Below are positions 1 to 8,061 of a stretch of 50,167 bases of DNA, in pieces. The DNA lies in assembly GCA_913776965.1 (NCBI GenBank), contig CAJYQL010000079.1, forward strand, positions 1 to 50,167, written 5' to 3'. Source of the DNA: an uncultured Xylophilus sp. (GTDB taxonomy: Bacteria; Pseudomonadota; Gammaproteobacteria; Burkholderiales; Burkholderiaceae_C). Position numbers and translations under genes: made by a program. The notes under the pieces are model-generated. The model was not told the origin of the DNA, did no database searches, and saw only the letters and a list, made by a program, of their open reading frames with translations. How positions within the stretch are numbered: position 1 is the stretch's first letter; each line of letters begins with the position of its first letter.

Positions 1-93
1 GCCTAAATTTTCAGCACCTGTGTGAGTTCTAGGTGTGAGTTGCATTCTTCAGCTTCCTGAAAAAATCCTTATAAATCAAGGACTTAGGAAGAC

Positions 94-167
94 TGGAGCG
101 GGTGAAGGGAATCGAACCCTCGTATGAAGCTTGGGAAGCTGCCGTTCTGCCATTGAACTACACCCGC
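94..167 (-). tRNA. tRNA-Gly (anticodon CCC)
   Basis: Read on the minus strand, the 7-bp acceptor stem GCGGGTG/CACCCGC, a D arm GTTC..GAAC, an anticodon loop TTCCCAA and a T arm with GGTTCGATTCC can all be seen. The discriminator is T and the 3' CCA is encoded (94-96). The anticodon CCC (complement of 133-135) reads GGG glycine codons. The anticodon stem GCAGC/GCTTC has one C-U mismatch at its second pair, unlike the fully paired GCAGC/GCTGC expected for this tRNA. The rest of the cloverleaf is intact, so the gene is called functional. A TAGAAT -10-like box lies just upstream. Confidence 0.95.
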
Positions 168-177
168 GGCGCGGCGG

Positions 178-183
178 ATTCTA
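178..183 (-). promoter_or_regulatory. -10 box of the tRNA-Gly promoter
   Basis: TAGAAT on the minus strand ends 10 nt before the mature tRNA 5' end at 167, so transcription would start a few nucleotides ahead of the tRNA. No good -35 hexamer is visible at 16-18 bp spacing. Confidence 0.45.
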
Positions 184-286
184 GCGGAGCGTTTCAGTGG
201 GCGGCCTGCGGTTTGCCCGGGGGCTGACGCCCTGAAACACCCTTGGACGCCACGACGCCCAGAATCCGCGCCACACGAGGAGCACC

Positions 287-514
287 ATGGTCACGCACGC
301 ATTGCAGATTCTGAGAGATGCCGCCGGCGGCTACTGCTGGGGGCTGCTCAGCAGTACCGAGACCGAGTTCACCTTCGTCCAGCACAACGCGTCGGGCTGC
401 AGCTTCGGCACCTACGCCGAAGCGCTGGCCGCCGGCACACTGGCGCTGGCCCAGGCCGACGGCGAAGCGATGGACGACGAGCCGGACGAGGACAAGGTTC
501 GTTACGACGCCTGA
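287..514 (+). CDS. Small hypothetical protein, 75 aa
   Basis: ATG start with an AGGAGC Shine-Dalgarno about 6 nt upstream, ending in TGA. The protein is acidic towards its C-terminus (DDEPDEDK) and has no signal peptide or membrane segment. The central part (CWGLLSSTETEFTFVQHN) looks like a small folded domain, but I recognise no family. It stands alone between the tRNA-Gly and an inverted-repeat element. The ribosome binding site and gene-like composition support a real gene; the function is unknown. Confidence 0.6.
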   Translation: MVTHALQILRDAAGGYCWGLLSSTETEFTFVQHNASGCSFGTYAEALAAGTLALAQADGEAMDDEPDEDKVRYDA

Positions 515-521
515 GCCCCGC

Positions 522-593
522 CTTGTAGGACAAGCATCGCCGGCAGTGCCTACGCGGCGAAGATTTCGCCGACATCGCTGTAGGCAGCACAAG
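522..593. repeat. Complex inverted-repeat (REP-like) element
   Basis: Nested inverted repeats: TGCCTAC (547-553) pairs with GTAGGCA (580-586), CGGCGAA (555-561) pairs with TTCGCCG (565-571) around a 3-nt loop, and the outermost CTTGT (522-526) pairs with ACAAG (589-593). It starts 8 bp after the stop of the 75-aa gene. There is no T-tract, so a palindromic dispersed element is likelier than a factor-independent terminator, although no second copy was found in this window. Confidence 0.5.
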
Positions 594-668
594 ACAGGGC
601 GAGTGGCCGCGCATCCGGCCCGACGATGCGGCCGATGCTGCACCACAGCATGACGACCGGTGGCGATC

Positions 669-839
669 ATGGATCCCATGAAAACCGCAGCCCGATCCCT
701 TGTCAACGCGCCTCTCGCCGCCGTCGCAGCCTGTGCCTTGCCGCCGGTCGCGCTCGGCATGGCAGCGATGCTGGATCAGTCGATGCGCCGCCCGTCGCTG
801 GCGCGGCTGGTGCTGCATTCGCTCCAGATGGTGTTCTGA
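669..839 (+). CDS. Possible small membrane/exported peptide, 56 aa
   Basis: An ATG-initiated frame encodes a basic N-terminus (MDPMKTAARS) followed by a long hydrophobic Ala/Val/Leu stretch, like a signal or membrane anchor, and stops with TGA 11 bp before the convergent porin gene. A second in-frame ATG at 678 would give 53 aa. The ribosome binding site is poor (GGTGGCG). No family is recognised. In sequence this GC-rich, short open frames arise by chance, so this is tentative. Confidence 0.3.
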   Translation: MDPMKTAARSLVNAPLAAVAACALPPVALGMAAMLDQSMRRPSLARLVLHSLQMVF

Positions 840-850
840 CCGAGCGGTCG

Positions 851-2221
851 TCAGAACTCGGTGTGCAGGCGGGCGGACACCACCCGCACCGGTCCCCGGT
901 CGGCGTTGTACGCCGGGTTGCGGATGTATTGAAAGCCAACGCTGAGCGCGTTCTGCAGATTGGCCGGCCCGGCGAATCCGATCCGGTAGTAGGTTTCCGT
1001 GATCTGCTCGGTTCGATAGCGCAGGCGGCCGTCGCCGACGAAGAAGCCCGCTCCGCCCGCGGCCAGGAAGTCCCGGTGGGCGGGCGACAGGCCGTTCTGG
1101 GCATGCGCGATGCCGAGCGCGTCGGCCGGCCGGCCCCAGGTGCGGCCGCCGATGGTGGTGCCGACCGACCAGGACCGGTCGATCTCCGCGAAGGCGTAGG
1201 TTTCGGAGCGACCGTCGTTGCGCGCCCAGCGCGCGAAGACGCCGACGTCGTCGGCCACCTGCTGCTCGAGGTTCACGCCCGCCCCCAGCTTGGTCCGCCG
1301 CTGCCGGACCGGCGCGACGTCGGGCGTGTCGCCCGTCTGGGCGGCGTAGGCCAGGGCGTCGCGGAAACCGCCCATCGTGGCGACGTTGCGGAAGGCCAGC
1401 AGCCGGACTGCGCCCGGCCTACCGGCGACCGTGTGGCTGCGCTCCAGCTCGATCTGGTCGCCGTAACGGCGGAAGAACCGCCGGTCGAGTTTCAACCCGT
1501 TGGATTCCCGCGGCTGCAGGAAGCGGCCGGCCCGCACCGTCCAGTCGTCGTCGTGCCGGTATTCCAGCGCGACGCCCCAGGAATAGCCGCGCGAGTCGGC
1601 GGCGAAGTCGTAGGCGCCGTGGGTCAGGAACGACCAGTTGAGGAACTGGGTTCGCGCATCGTGCGCGTAGGCGTTGTCGTCGAAGATGTCGGACGCCGCG
1701 AAGTTGCCGACGGTGACCGTCACCCGCCGCTTGTCGCGCACCCCGGCGAGCTGGTTGGCGTCGGCCTCGACCGCCTCGCGCTCGCCGCCCAGGCCCCAGG
1801 TCTGGCGCAGGAACAGGCGGGCGCGGTAGGCGACGGGCTTGGCGCCGGCGGTCTTCTGCAGTTCGCCGTTGGTCAGGCCGCCCAGGCCGGTCAGCCGGGA
1901 CATCGGCACGCCCTGGACCACCTCGGGGTTGAAATACAGCTCGGTCTCGGGTGCCAGGCGGAGTCCGAGGAAGGCGGTCGACGTGAAGGAATAACTGCGC
2001 TCGCGCTCCGGCGACAGGCTGTTGACGCCGCTGTACGGTGCCTGGAAGGCATGTTTCTGCTGGCGGATGTAGGTGGCCTGGGCATGGATGCCGAAGCGTT
2101 CGGGCTCGGGCGGCGGTAAGGGATCGGGGGCCTGCTGGGCGACGACGGGCGCGGCGAGGAACAGCAGCAGCCAGCCGGCACGACCGGCACCCGCTGCGAG
2201 AAATGACGAAGACGGACGCAT
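851..2221 (-). CDS. Carbohydrate porin, OprB family
   Basis: A 456-aa outer-membrane protein with an N-terminal signal peptide (hydrophobic WLLLFLAAPVVAQ). The segment around residues 47-70 (HAQATYIRQQKHAF..APYSGVNSL) is the typical start of the OprB barrel. The rest has alternating aromatic/polar strands and ends in a C-terminal Phe (RLHTEF*), the usual signal for barrel assembly. The family forms outer-membrane channels for sugars. It is transcribed away from the metal-efflux operon, with its own TATACT -10 box 8 nt before the ATG, so it may have little or no leader. It is probably not functionally linked to the metal genes; the substrate cannot be told. Confidence 0.85.
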   Translation of the reverse strand: MRPSSSFLAAGAGRAGWLLLFLAAPVVAQQAPDPLPPPEPERFGIHAQATYIRQQKHAFQAPYSGVNSLSPERERSYSFTSTAFLGLRLAPETELYFNPEVVQGVPMSRLTGLGGLTNGELQKTAGAKPVAYRARLFLRQTWGLGGEREAVEADANQLAGVRDKRRVTVTVGNFAASDIFDDNAYAHDARTQFLNWSFLTHGAYDFAADSRGYSWGVALEYRHDDDWTVRAGRFLQPRESNGLKLDRRFFRRYGDQIELERSHTVAGRPGAVRLLAFRNVATMGGFRDALAYAAQTGDTPDVAPVRQRRTKLGAGVNLEQQVADDVGVFARWARNDGRSETYAFAEIDRSWSVGTTIGGRTWGRPADALGIAHAQNGLSPAHRDFLAAGGAGFFVGDGRLRYRTEQITETYYRIGFAGPANLQNALSVGFQYIRNPAYNADRGPVRVVSARLHTEF

Positions 2222-2229
2222 AGCCGCCG

Positions 2230-2235
2230 AGTATA
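2230..2235 (-). promoter_or_regulatory. -10 box upstream of the OprB-family porin
   Basis: TATACT on the minus strand lies 8 nt before the porin ATG at 2221. Transcription would start very close to the start codon. The -35 region is weak. Confidence 0.35.
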
Positions 2236-2257
2236 GGAAGCTCGGCGTGTCGAAATC

Positions 2258-2318
2258 GTGACGTTTCTGGCCGCCGGCGCAGGTGGGACGTACGCTACCT
2301 GCTACAAATTCAGGAGCG
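2258..2318 (-). repeat. Dispersed repeat, copy A
   Basis: Read on the minus strand: CGCTCCTGAATTTGTAGCAG, then GTAGCG, then GCGCCGGCGGCC and a GAAACG tail. It matches the layout of copies B-F (CTCCT/CTAT, (GA)TAGC, GCGC, GGC). It fills the gap between the czcC stop (2327) and the porin promoter. Confidence 0.55.
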
Positions 2319-2326
2319 TTTTGCCG

Positions 2327-3625
2327 TCAGTCCTGGACGTGGTCGAGCGGCCCCACGCCGCCCGCCTGGCCGGTGGCGAAGCGCAGGTCCAGCTCGGCTG
2401 CGAGTGCGGCCTCCAGCAGGTCGAGCTGCGTCGCCTCGCGTTCGGCGGCCGAGGTCAGCGCGTCGATGAACTCCAGGATGCCGCCGCGGCCGAGCGTGTA
2501 GGCGTCGCGTGCCATGCGGCGCAGTTCCGGCAGCGGCGCCAGCGCCTCCTGCTGGTAGCGCTCGGCCAGCGCGCGCCGGCGGGCGAACTGGTCGGCGGCG
2601 CGCTGCAGGTCGGCTTCGGCCTGGCGCTCGACCGCGTCCTGCCGCAGGACCAGGGCGTCGGCCTCGGCCCGCGCGCGGGCGATCGGGCCCTGGTTGCGGT
2701 CGAACAGCGGGATCGCCACGGCCACGCCGAGCACGGTATGCCGGCCTTCCCCGTCGCGGACCCGGCCCACGCCGAACGACGGGACCGGCCACGCCTCGCG
2801 GCGCTCCAAGTCGATCCGCTGACGCGCCTGGGCGGCATCGGCACGGGCGGCGCGGACCGCCGGCAGCCGTTCGCGCGCGGTGCTCCACAGCTGGGACGCG
2901 GCCGCGGCCGGTGCGGGCAGGGTCGGCGGCGCCGCGGTCCGGGGCCGCCAGCCGGGTGCCCCGACCTGCAGCGCCAGCCGGGCCGCGGCCTCGGCCGCCT
3001 CGGCCCGCTGGCGTTCGGCCGCAGCCGACAGCGCGGCGCGTTCGACCTCGATCCGCGTGCGTTCGTAGCGGCTGCGGCTGCCGGCCTCGACCTGGCCGGC
3101 GACGATGCGCGCGGCGTCGTCGAAATCGGCCAGCAGTGCCTCCTCCAGCCGCACACGGGCGTCGGCCGCCTGCAGCGCCAGGAAGGCGAGGCCAGCCTCC
3201 CGCTGCACGCTGGCGACCTGCGCGTCTACCCGCGCGCGGACCGCCCGCACACCGAGGCGCGCGTTGGCCTGCCGCAGTCCGCGCTGACCGAAGATCGGCA
3301 GTGGCTGCTCGATTGCCGCTTCGTGCTCGCTCGCGGCACCCCGCCGGCCGGCCTGACGGCTGCTGGACACCACAGGATTGGGCAGCGTCCCGGCCGTGAC
3401 CACGTCGGCCCGGGCGGCGTCGATCCCGACCCGCTCGACCGCCAGTGCCGGGCTGCGCCAGCGCACCAGCTCCAGCCAGGTGTCGAGGGTGAGCACGTCG
3501 GGCAGGGCCGCGGCGCCCGGCTCGACCGGGAGGGCAGGGGGGCGTTCCTCGGCCGGCGCCGAGGGTGTGGCCAGGAGGAGCAGGGCGCCGCATGCGAGCG
3601 GCCAAAGAGGTCGTCGGAGATTCAT
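2327..3625 (-). CDS. czcC: Outer-membrane efflux channel, TolC/CzcC family
   Basis: A 432-aa protein with a signal peptide (PLWPLACGALLLLATPSAPAE). It has the TolC-type arrangement of two repeated coiled-coil blocks rich in Ala, Arg and Glu, with NPVV near residue 80, EQPLPIFGQRGLR and the later VAIPLFDRNQGPIARA. This motif pair is typical of the CzcC/CnrC subgroup. It forms the periplasmic tunnel and outer-membrane pore of a tripartite metal pump. Its ATG overlaps the TGA of czcA by 4 bp (ATGA), so translation is probably coupled. Gene order is B-A-C rather than the textbook C-B-A. Confidence 0.85.
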   Translation of the reverse strand: MNLRRPLWPLACGALLLLATPSAPAEERPPALPVEPGAAALPDVLTLDTWLELVRWRSPALAVERVGIDAARADVVTAGTLPNPVVSSSRQAGRRGAASEHEAAIEQPLPIFGQRGLRQANARLGVRAVRARVDAQVASVQREAGLAFLALQAADARVRLEEALLADFDDAARIVAGQVEAGSRSRYERTRIEVERAALSAAAERQRAEAAEAAARLALQVGAPGWRPRTAAPPTLPAPAAAASQLWSTARERLPAVRAARADAAQARQRIDLERREAWPVPSFGVGRVRDGEGRHTVLGVAVAIPLFDRNQGPIARARAEADALVLRQDAVERQAEADLQRAADQFARRRALAERYQQEALAPLPELRRMARDAYTLGRGGILEFIDALTSAAEREATQLDLLEAALAAELDLRFATGQAGGVGPLDHVQD

Positions 3626-6600
3626 GGGGCAGAAGCCGGAGAGGGTTCGGCGGCAGGACGTTCGTCGTCGGCGTCGTCGGCATCGGCCGCCCGCAGGCGG
3701 CGCGGGCCGAAGGCGGCGTACAGCACCGGCAGCAGCACGAGCGCGACCAGCGGCAGCACCGCCATCCCGCCCACGATGACCGAGGCGAAGGGCCGCTGCG
3801 TCTCGCTGCCGACGCCGGTGGAGACCGCCATCGGCAGCAGACCGAGCAGCGCCAGCAGCGCGACCAGCAGCACCGACCGCATCCGCTCGGCGGTCCCTTC
3901 GACCAGCGCCGCCAGCAGCGGCATGCCCTGGTCGCGGCGCAGAGACTCGACGGCGCTCACCACCAGCAGGCCCACCAGCGCGACCTGGCCGAGCAGCGCG
4001 ATGAAGCCGATCGCCGCGCTGATCGACAGGTCGATGCCGGTCAGGTGCAGGGCGGCCACGCCGCCGACCATCGCGAACGGCGCGGTCGCCAGGATCAGCA
4101 GTGCCGACCGGGCCTGCCCGAGCGCGCCGTACAGCAGCGCGAACACGATCAGCAGCGACAGCGGGATCACCACCTTCAGCCGGGCGGCGGCGCGCTGCTG
4201 GTTCTCCCATTCGCCGCCCCAGACCGCCTGGTAGCCTTCGGGGATCGGCACCTGCGCATCGACGGCGGCGAGCGCTTCCTTGACCACCGAGCCGATGTCG
4301 CGGTCGCGCACGTTGAACTTCAGCGCCATGAAGCGGGCGTTGCCCTCGCGGAAGATCGACGAGTTGCCGACCTCGATGCCGATGGTCGCGACCGCATGCA
4401 GCGGCACGGTGCCGCCGCCGGGCGCCGCCACCGCGATCTCGCGAATCGCGGCTTCGTCCATCCGGTCGGCATAGGGGAGCCGCACCCGCACCGGCACGCC
4501 GTGCTCGCCTTCCCACAGGGTGGTCACCACCTTGCCGGCCAGGGCGATCTCCACCGCCGATTCGGCGGCCTCCACCAGGATGCCGCGGCGGGCCAGCTCC
4601 CGGCGGTCGAAGGCGATGTGGAGCTGCGGCGCCGGTGCGTCGCGGTACAGGCCCAGGTCGACCACGCCGTCGATCGGGGCGATCGCGGCCTGCGCCTGCT
4701 GCAGGGTGCGGCGCAGGGTGGCGATGTCGGGGCCGAACAGCTTGAGCACCACGTGCCCGCGTGCACCGGAGGTCGATTCCTCCACGCTGTCGCGGATCGG
4801 CTGGGCGAAGTTGAAGTCCACGCCGGGAATCTCCTGCAGCCGCTCGCGCATCGCGTCCACCAGGCCCGGCTTGTCGATGCCGTCGCGCCAGTCGGCCGTC
4901 GGGCGCAGCCGCACCAGGATCTTCGCCATGTTGAGCGTCTCGTTGTCGGTGCCGGACTCGGGCCGGCCCTGCTCGCTGGTCACGCTGAGCACCTCGGGGA
5001 AGGCCCGCAGCCGGCCGCGGATGTCGCGCAGCACGTCGCGGCCGGTTTCCAGCGATATCGACGGTTCCATCTGCACCAGCACGTAGACGTCGCCCTCGTC
5101 GAGTTCCGGGAGGAACTCGGTGCCGAGCGCCAGCACCGATGCCCCCGCGGCGACCAGCGCGACCGCCGCCGCCGCCACCGCGGTCAGCCGGCGGCGGCCG
5201 CTCGCCAGCAGGCCGGCCAGCCAGCGCTGGAAGCCGTGGTGCATGCGCTCGAACATCGGCGGCTCGGGCTGGGCCACGGTGCGCGGGTGCAGCAGCAGCG
5301 CACACAGCGCCGGCACGAGCGTCAGCGCGAACACCAGCGCGCCGACGAGCGCGAAGGTATAGGTCAGCGCCAGCGGTCGGAAGATGCGACCCTCGATGCT
5401 CTGCAGCGAGAACACCGGGATGAGCGCCGCGATGACGATGGCCATCGCGAACAGCGTCGGCCGGGCGACCGCGATGGCCGAGTCGACGATCACCGCCCGC
5501 AGCTCCGCGCGGGACTGCGGCTGGCGCAGCCGGGCGTTGCGCAGGATGTTCTCGGTCAGCACCACGGCGCCGTCGACGATGATCCCGAAGTCGATCGCTC
5601 CCATCGAGATCAGGTTGGCCGGCATGCCGAGCAGGTACAGGCCGACGAAGGCGACCAGCAGCGACAGCGGAATCACCGTCGCCACGATCAGCGAGCCGCG
5701 CAGGCTGCGCAGGAAGAGCCACAGCACGCCGACGATCAGCGCAGCACCGAACAGCAGGTTGTGGTGCACCGTGTCGAGCGTGTGGGATACCAGGTCCGCC
5801 CGGTCGTAGGTGGTGTCGATCCGCATGCCGCGCGGCAGCAGCCCCTCGTTGAGCTGGGTGACCGCGCGGTGGACCTGCGCCAGCACCACCGACGGGTTCT
5901 CGTCGCGCTTGAGCAGCACGATGCCCTGGACCACGTCGTCCTCGTCGTCCATGCCGACCGAGCCCTGGCGCGGGGTGTGCGATTGGGTGATGCGCGCCAC
6001 GTCGCCCACCGTCACCGGCGTGCTGCCGGCCGCCTTCAGCACGATGGCCTCGATGTCGGCCGGCGTCTTCAACAGGCCGATGCCGCGCACGATCAATGAC
6101 TGTTCGCCGCGCCGCAACAGGCCGCCGCCGACGTTCATGTTCGACTTCGACACCGCTTCGACCACGTCGCCGAGCGTCAGTCCCAGGCCGTGCAGGCGCA
6201 GCGGACTGACCTCGACGTGGAACTCCTTCACAAAGCCGCCGATGCTGATCACGTCGGCCACGCCCTGCACCTGCTTGAGCATCCGGGTGATCGTCCACTC
6301 CTGCTCGGTGCGCAGCTGGGGCAAGCTGTGGCGGTCGCTGCTCAGGCGGTAATAGAGGATCTTGCCGAGGGGGGTGTAGTCGGGCGCCATCTCGGGCTGC
6401 GCGCCGTCGGGCAGCGCGGCCTGCGGCAGCCGCTGGATGATCTCGGCGCGCGCGGCGGCACTGCGGGCGCCGTCGTTGAACACCATGTTTACCATCGCGA
6501 GGCCGAAATAGCTCTCCGACCGAAGCGCCAGCAGGCCGGGCGTGCCGTTGAGCACGCGCTCCAGCGGCAGCGTGATCTGGCGCTCGACCTCCTCGGGCGC

Positions 6601-6768
6601 GAGGCCGGGGGCCTGCGCGATGATGCCGACCTGGACGTTGGTGACGTCCGGATAGGCCTCGATCGCCGTGCCCAGGTAGGCATAGACGCCGCAGGCCGCC
6701 ACGGCGAGCGTGGCGACCAGGGCGGCGAGCCGGCGGCGCACCGCCAGCGTGATCAGTCCGCGCAGCAT
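3622..6768 (-). CDS. czcA: Heavy-metal RND efflux pump, CzcA family
   Basis: A 1048-aa inner-membrane proton/metal antiporter. The start MLRGLITLAVRRR is followed by the first transmembrane helix. The RND hallmark in TM4 reads DFGIIVDGAVVLTEN, with the D-x5-D-x6-E spacing known for the Zn/Co/Cd (HME-1) group (D402, D408, E415 in Cupriavidus CzcA). GTEFLPELDEGDV follows in the second periplasmic half, and SAAIGFIALLGQVAL in the later helices. It works with the lipoprotein adaptor (6774-7925, 5 bp upstream) and the outer-membrane channel (3' overlap). Divalent Zn/Co/Cd is favoured over Cu/Ag because of the TM4 motif; exact specificity is inference. Confidence 0.92.
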   Translation of the reverse strand: MLRGLITLAVRRRLAALVATLAVAACGVYAYLGTAIEAYPDVTNVQVGIIAQAPGLAPEEVERQITLPLERVLNGTPGLLALRSESYFGLAMVNMVFNDGARSAAARAEIIQRLPQAALPDGAQPEMAPDYTPLGKILYYRLSSDRHSLPQLRTEQEWTITRMLKQVQGVADVISIGGFVKEFHVEVSPLRLHGLGLTLGDVVEAVSKSNMNVGGGLLRRGEQSLIVRGIGLLKTPADIEAIVLKAAGSTPVTVGDVARITQSHTPRQGSVGMDDEDDVVQGIVLLKRDENPSVVLAQVHRAVTQLNEGLLPRGMRIDTTYDRADLVSHTLDTVHHNLLFGAALIVGVLWLFLRSLRGSLIVATVIPLSLLVAFVGLYLLGMPANLISMGAIDFGIIVDGAVVLTENILRNARLRQPQSRAELRAVIVDSAIAVARPTLFAMAIVIAALIPVFSLQSIEGRIFRPLALTYTFALVGALVFALTLVPALCALLLHPRTVAQPEPPMFERMHHGFQRWLAGLLASGRRRLTAVAAAAVALVAAGASVLALGTEFLPELDEGDVYVLVQMEPSISLETGRDVLRDIRGRLRAFPEVLSVTSEQGRPESGTDNETLNMAKILVRLRPTADWRDGIDKPGLVDAMRERLQEIPGVDFNFAQPIRDSVEESTSGARGHVVLKLFGPDIATLRRTLQQAQAAIAPIDGVVDLGLYRDAPAPQLHIAFDRRELARRGILVEAAESAVEIALAGKVVTTLWEGEHGVPVRVRLPYADRMDEAAIREIAVAAPGGGTVPLHAVATIGIEVGNSSIFREGNARFMALKFNVRDRDIGSVVKEALAAVDAQVPIPEGYQAVWGGEWENQQRAAARLKVVIPLSLLIVFALLYGALGQARSALLILATAPFAMVGGVAALHLTGIDLSISAAIGFIALLGQVALVGLLVVSAVESLRRDQGMPLLAALVEGTAERMRSVLLVALLALLGLLPMAVSTGVGSETQRPFASVIVGGMAVLPLVALVLLPVLYAAFGPRRLRAADADDADDERPAAEPSPASAP

Positions 6769-6773
6769 GCCGG

Positions 6774-7925
6774 TCAGAGCAGCTGGCTCGCCGCGCCGTC
6801 GAGCAGCAGCCCGCCCCGCACCACGATGCGTTCGCCGGGTGCCAGCCCTTCCAATACGGTGATCGCGCCGCGCAGGGGCAGGCCGAGCTTCACGTCGCGC
6901 GCCTCGAACACCGTGCCGTCGGGTCGGTCGCCGCGCTGCACGTAGACGATCGACCGGCGCTCGTCTTTGATCAGGACCGCCGACAGCGGGATCGTCAGGC
7001 CGCTGCCGGGAGCGACTTCGATACCGACCCGCGCCAGGGCGCCCGGCCGCAGACCGGCGACGGTCTCGCGCAGGGCGATGTAGACCGGCGCGCGGCGCGT
7101 CTCGGCTTCCAGCGCCGCGCCGACGCGCTCGACCCGGCCGCGCACCGGATGCGCCATCGAGGAGAACTGCATCTGCACCGCTGCGCCGGGCAGGATGCCT
7201 TCGAGGTCGCTTTCGAACACGTCCGCCACCACCCACAGGGCGGCCGGATCGCCGATGGTGAAGAGCGTCGCGCCGCCCGCGTCGGCCATGCCGCCGGCGG
7301 TGGCGCTCAGGTTGACGACCACGCCGTCGCGCGGCGAGCGCAGCACGACCCGGTCCTGGTCGCCGGCGCCGACGAAGGCGGCGGCGCGGTCGGCGCGCGC
7401 CACTTCCAGCCGGGCGGCGTCGTGGCGCGCGGCCGCGGCGGTCTTTTCGGCGGCGGTGCCGACGCCACGGTCGAGCATCGTCGTCTGGCGCTGCAGCTCG
7501 GCTGCGGCCAGCCGGGCCTCGATGCCAGCCGCGGCCCGCTCGCTGCGCAGCCGGGCCGCGTCGGGGCTCGCCAGGGTGGCGAGCGGCGCGCCAACCTGCA
7601 CTGCGTCGCCGACCCGTGCGTGGATCTCCACCACCCGGCCGGCGGCCGGCGCGGCCACCGCGGTCACCCGGTCGTCCTGGAACACCACCCGTGCCGGCGC
7701 CCACACCGGCCGTGTGCCGCGCTCGGCCGACACCGGCTGGATCTCGAGCACCTTGAGCGACGGCGGCTGCAGCCGCACCTGGCCCCGCTGCAACGGGGCG
7801 GGGGGCGGGGCGTCGTCCGCGATGCGGGGCACCGCGTCGGGCGCACAGCCCAACAGGATCAGGAGGGACAGCAGCGCGGCGCAGGTCGACCCGGCGGTGC
7901 GCCGGAAGGGACGGGACAGGGACAA
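6774..7925 (-). CDS. czcB: RND periplasmic adaptor lipoprotein, CzcB-like
   Basis: A 383-aa membrane-fusion protein. The lipobox LLGC at residues 24-27 follows a basic, hydrophobic signal, so it is likely lipidated. A lipoyl half-motif (APAAGRVVEIHARVGDAVQVG) begins near residue 90, then an alpha-hairpin, the second lipoyl half (SPRDGVVVNLSA), a beta-barrel and a C-terminal membrane-proximal domain. It bridges CzcA and CzcC. The start is TTG with GGAG 9 nt upstream; no ATG exists nearby. It is first in the czcBAC operon, and the upstream region holds a dyad that may bind the OmpR-type regulator. The classical His-rich metal-binding N-terminus of Cupriavidus CzcB is absent. Confidence 0.85.
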   Translation of the reverse strand: MSLSRPFRRTAGSTCAALLSLLILLGCAPDAVPRIADDAPPPAPLQRGQVRLQPPSLKVLEIQPVSAERGTRPVWAPARVVFQDDRVTAVAAPAAGRVVEIHARVGDAVQVGAPLATLASPDAARLRSERAAAGIEARLAAAELQRQTTMLDRGVGTAAEKTAAAARHDAARLEVARADRAAAFVGAGDQDRVVLRSPRDGVVVNLSATAGGMADAGGATLFTIGDPAALWVVADVFESDLEGILPGAAVQMQFSSMAHPVRGRVERVGAALEAETRRAPVYIALRETVAGLRPGALARVGIEVAPGSGLTIPLSAVLIKDERRSIVYVQRGDRPDGTVFEARDVKLGLPLRGAITVLEGLAPGERIVVRGGLLLDGAASQLL

Positions 7926-8006
7926 GGACAGGCTCCGGACGGCCGCGGCTGCGGCGTTCGACCGATGCTAGGCAGTCCCCGGCCGGCGCTGCATGAACGG
8001 AGCATT

Positions 8007-8021
8007 ACCATTCGGAAAGGT
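8007..8021. promoter_or_regulatory. Dyad in the czcBAC promoter region
   Basis: ACCATTC-G-GAAAGGT is an inverted repeat with 6 of 7 matching positions. It lies about 80 bp upstream of the czcB start and just after the end of the sensor-kinase gene. Position and symmetry suit a regulator site for the adjacent two-component system; binding is inferred only. Confidence 0.35.
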
Positions 8022-8061
8022 GGCGGTCGCGTCGGTGCCGCAATGCCGCGCTGCCGGCCGC

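Noticed and set aside
626-2119. Long open frame antisense to the porin gene
   Set aside because: It mirrors the OprB-family gene; composition is that of a high-GC antisense frame, with no family motifs.
3565-6099. 844-codon frame antisense to czcA
   Set aside because: Low-complexity His/Arg/Gln translation; the opposite strand has the unmistakable RND pump.
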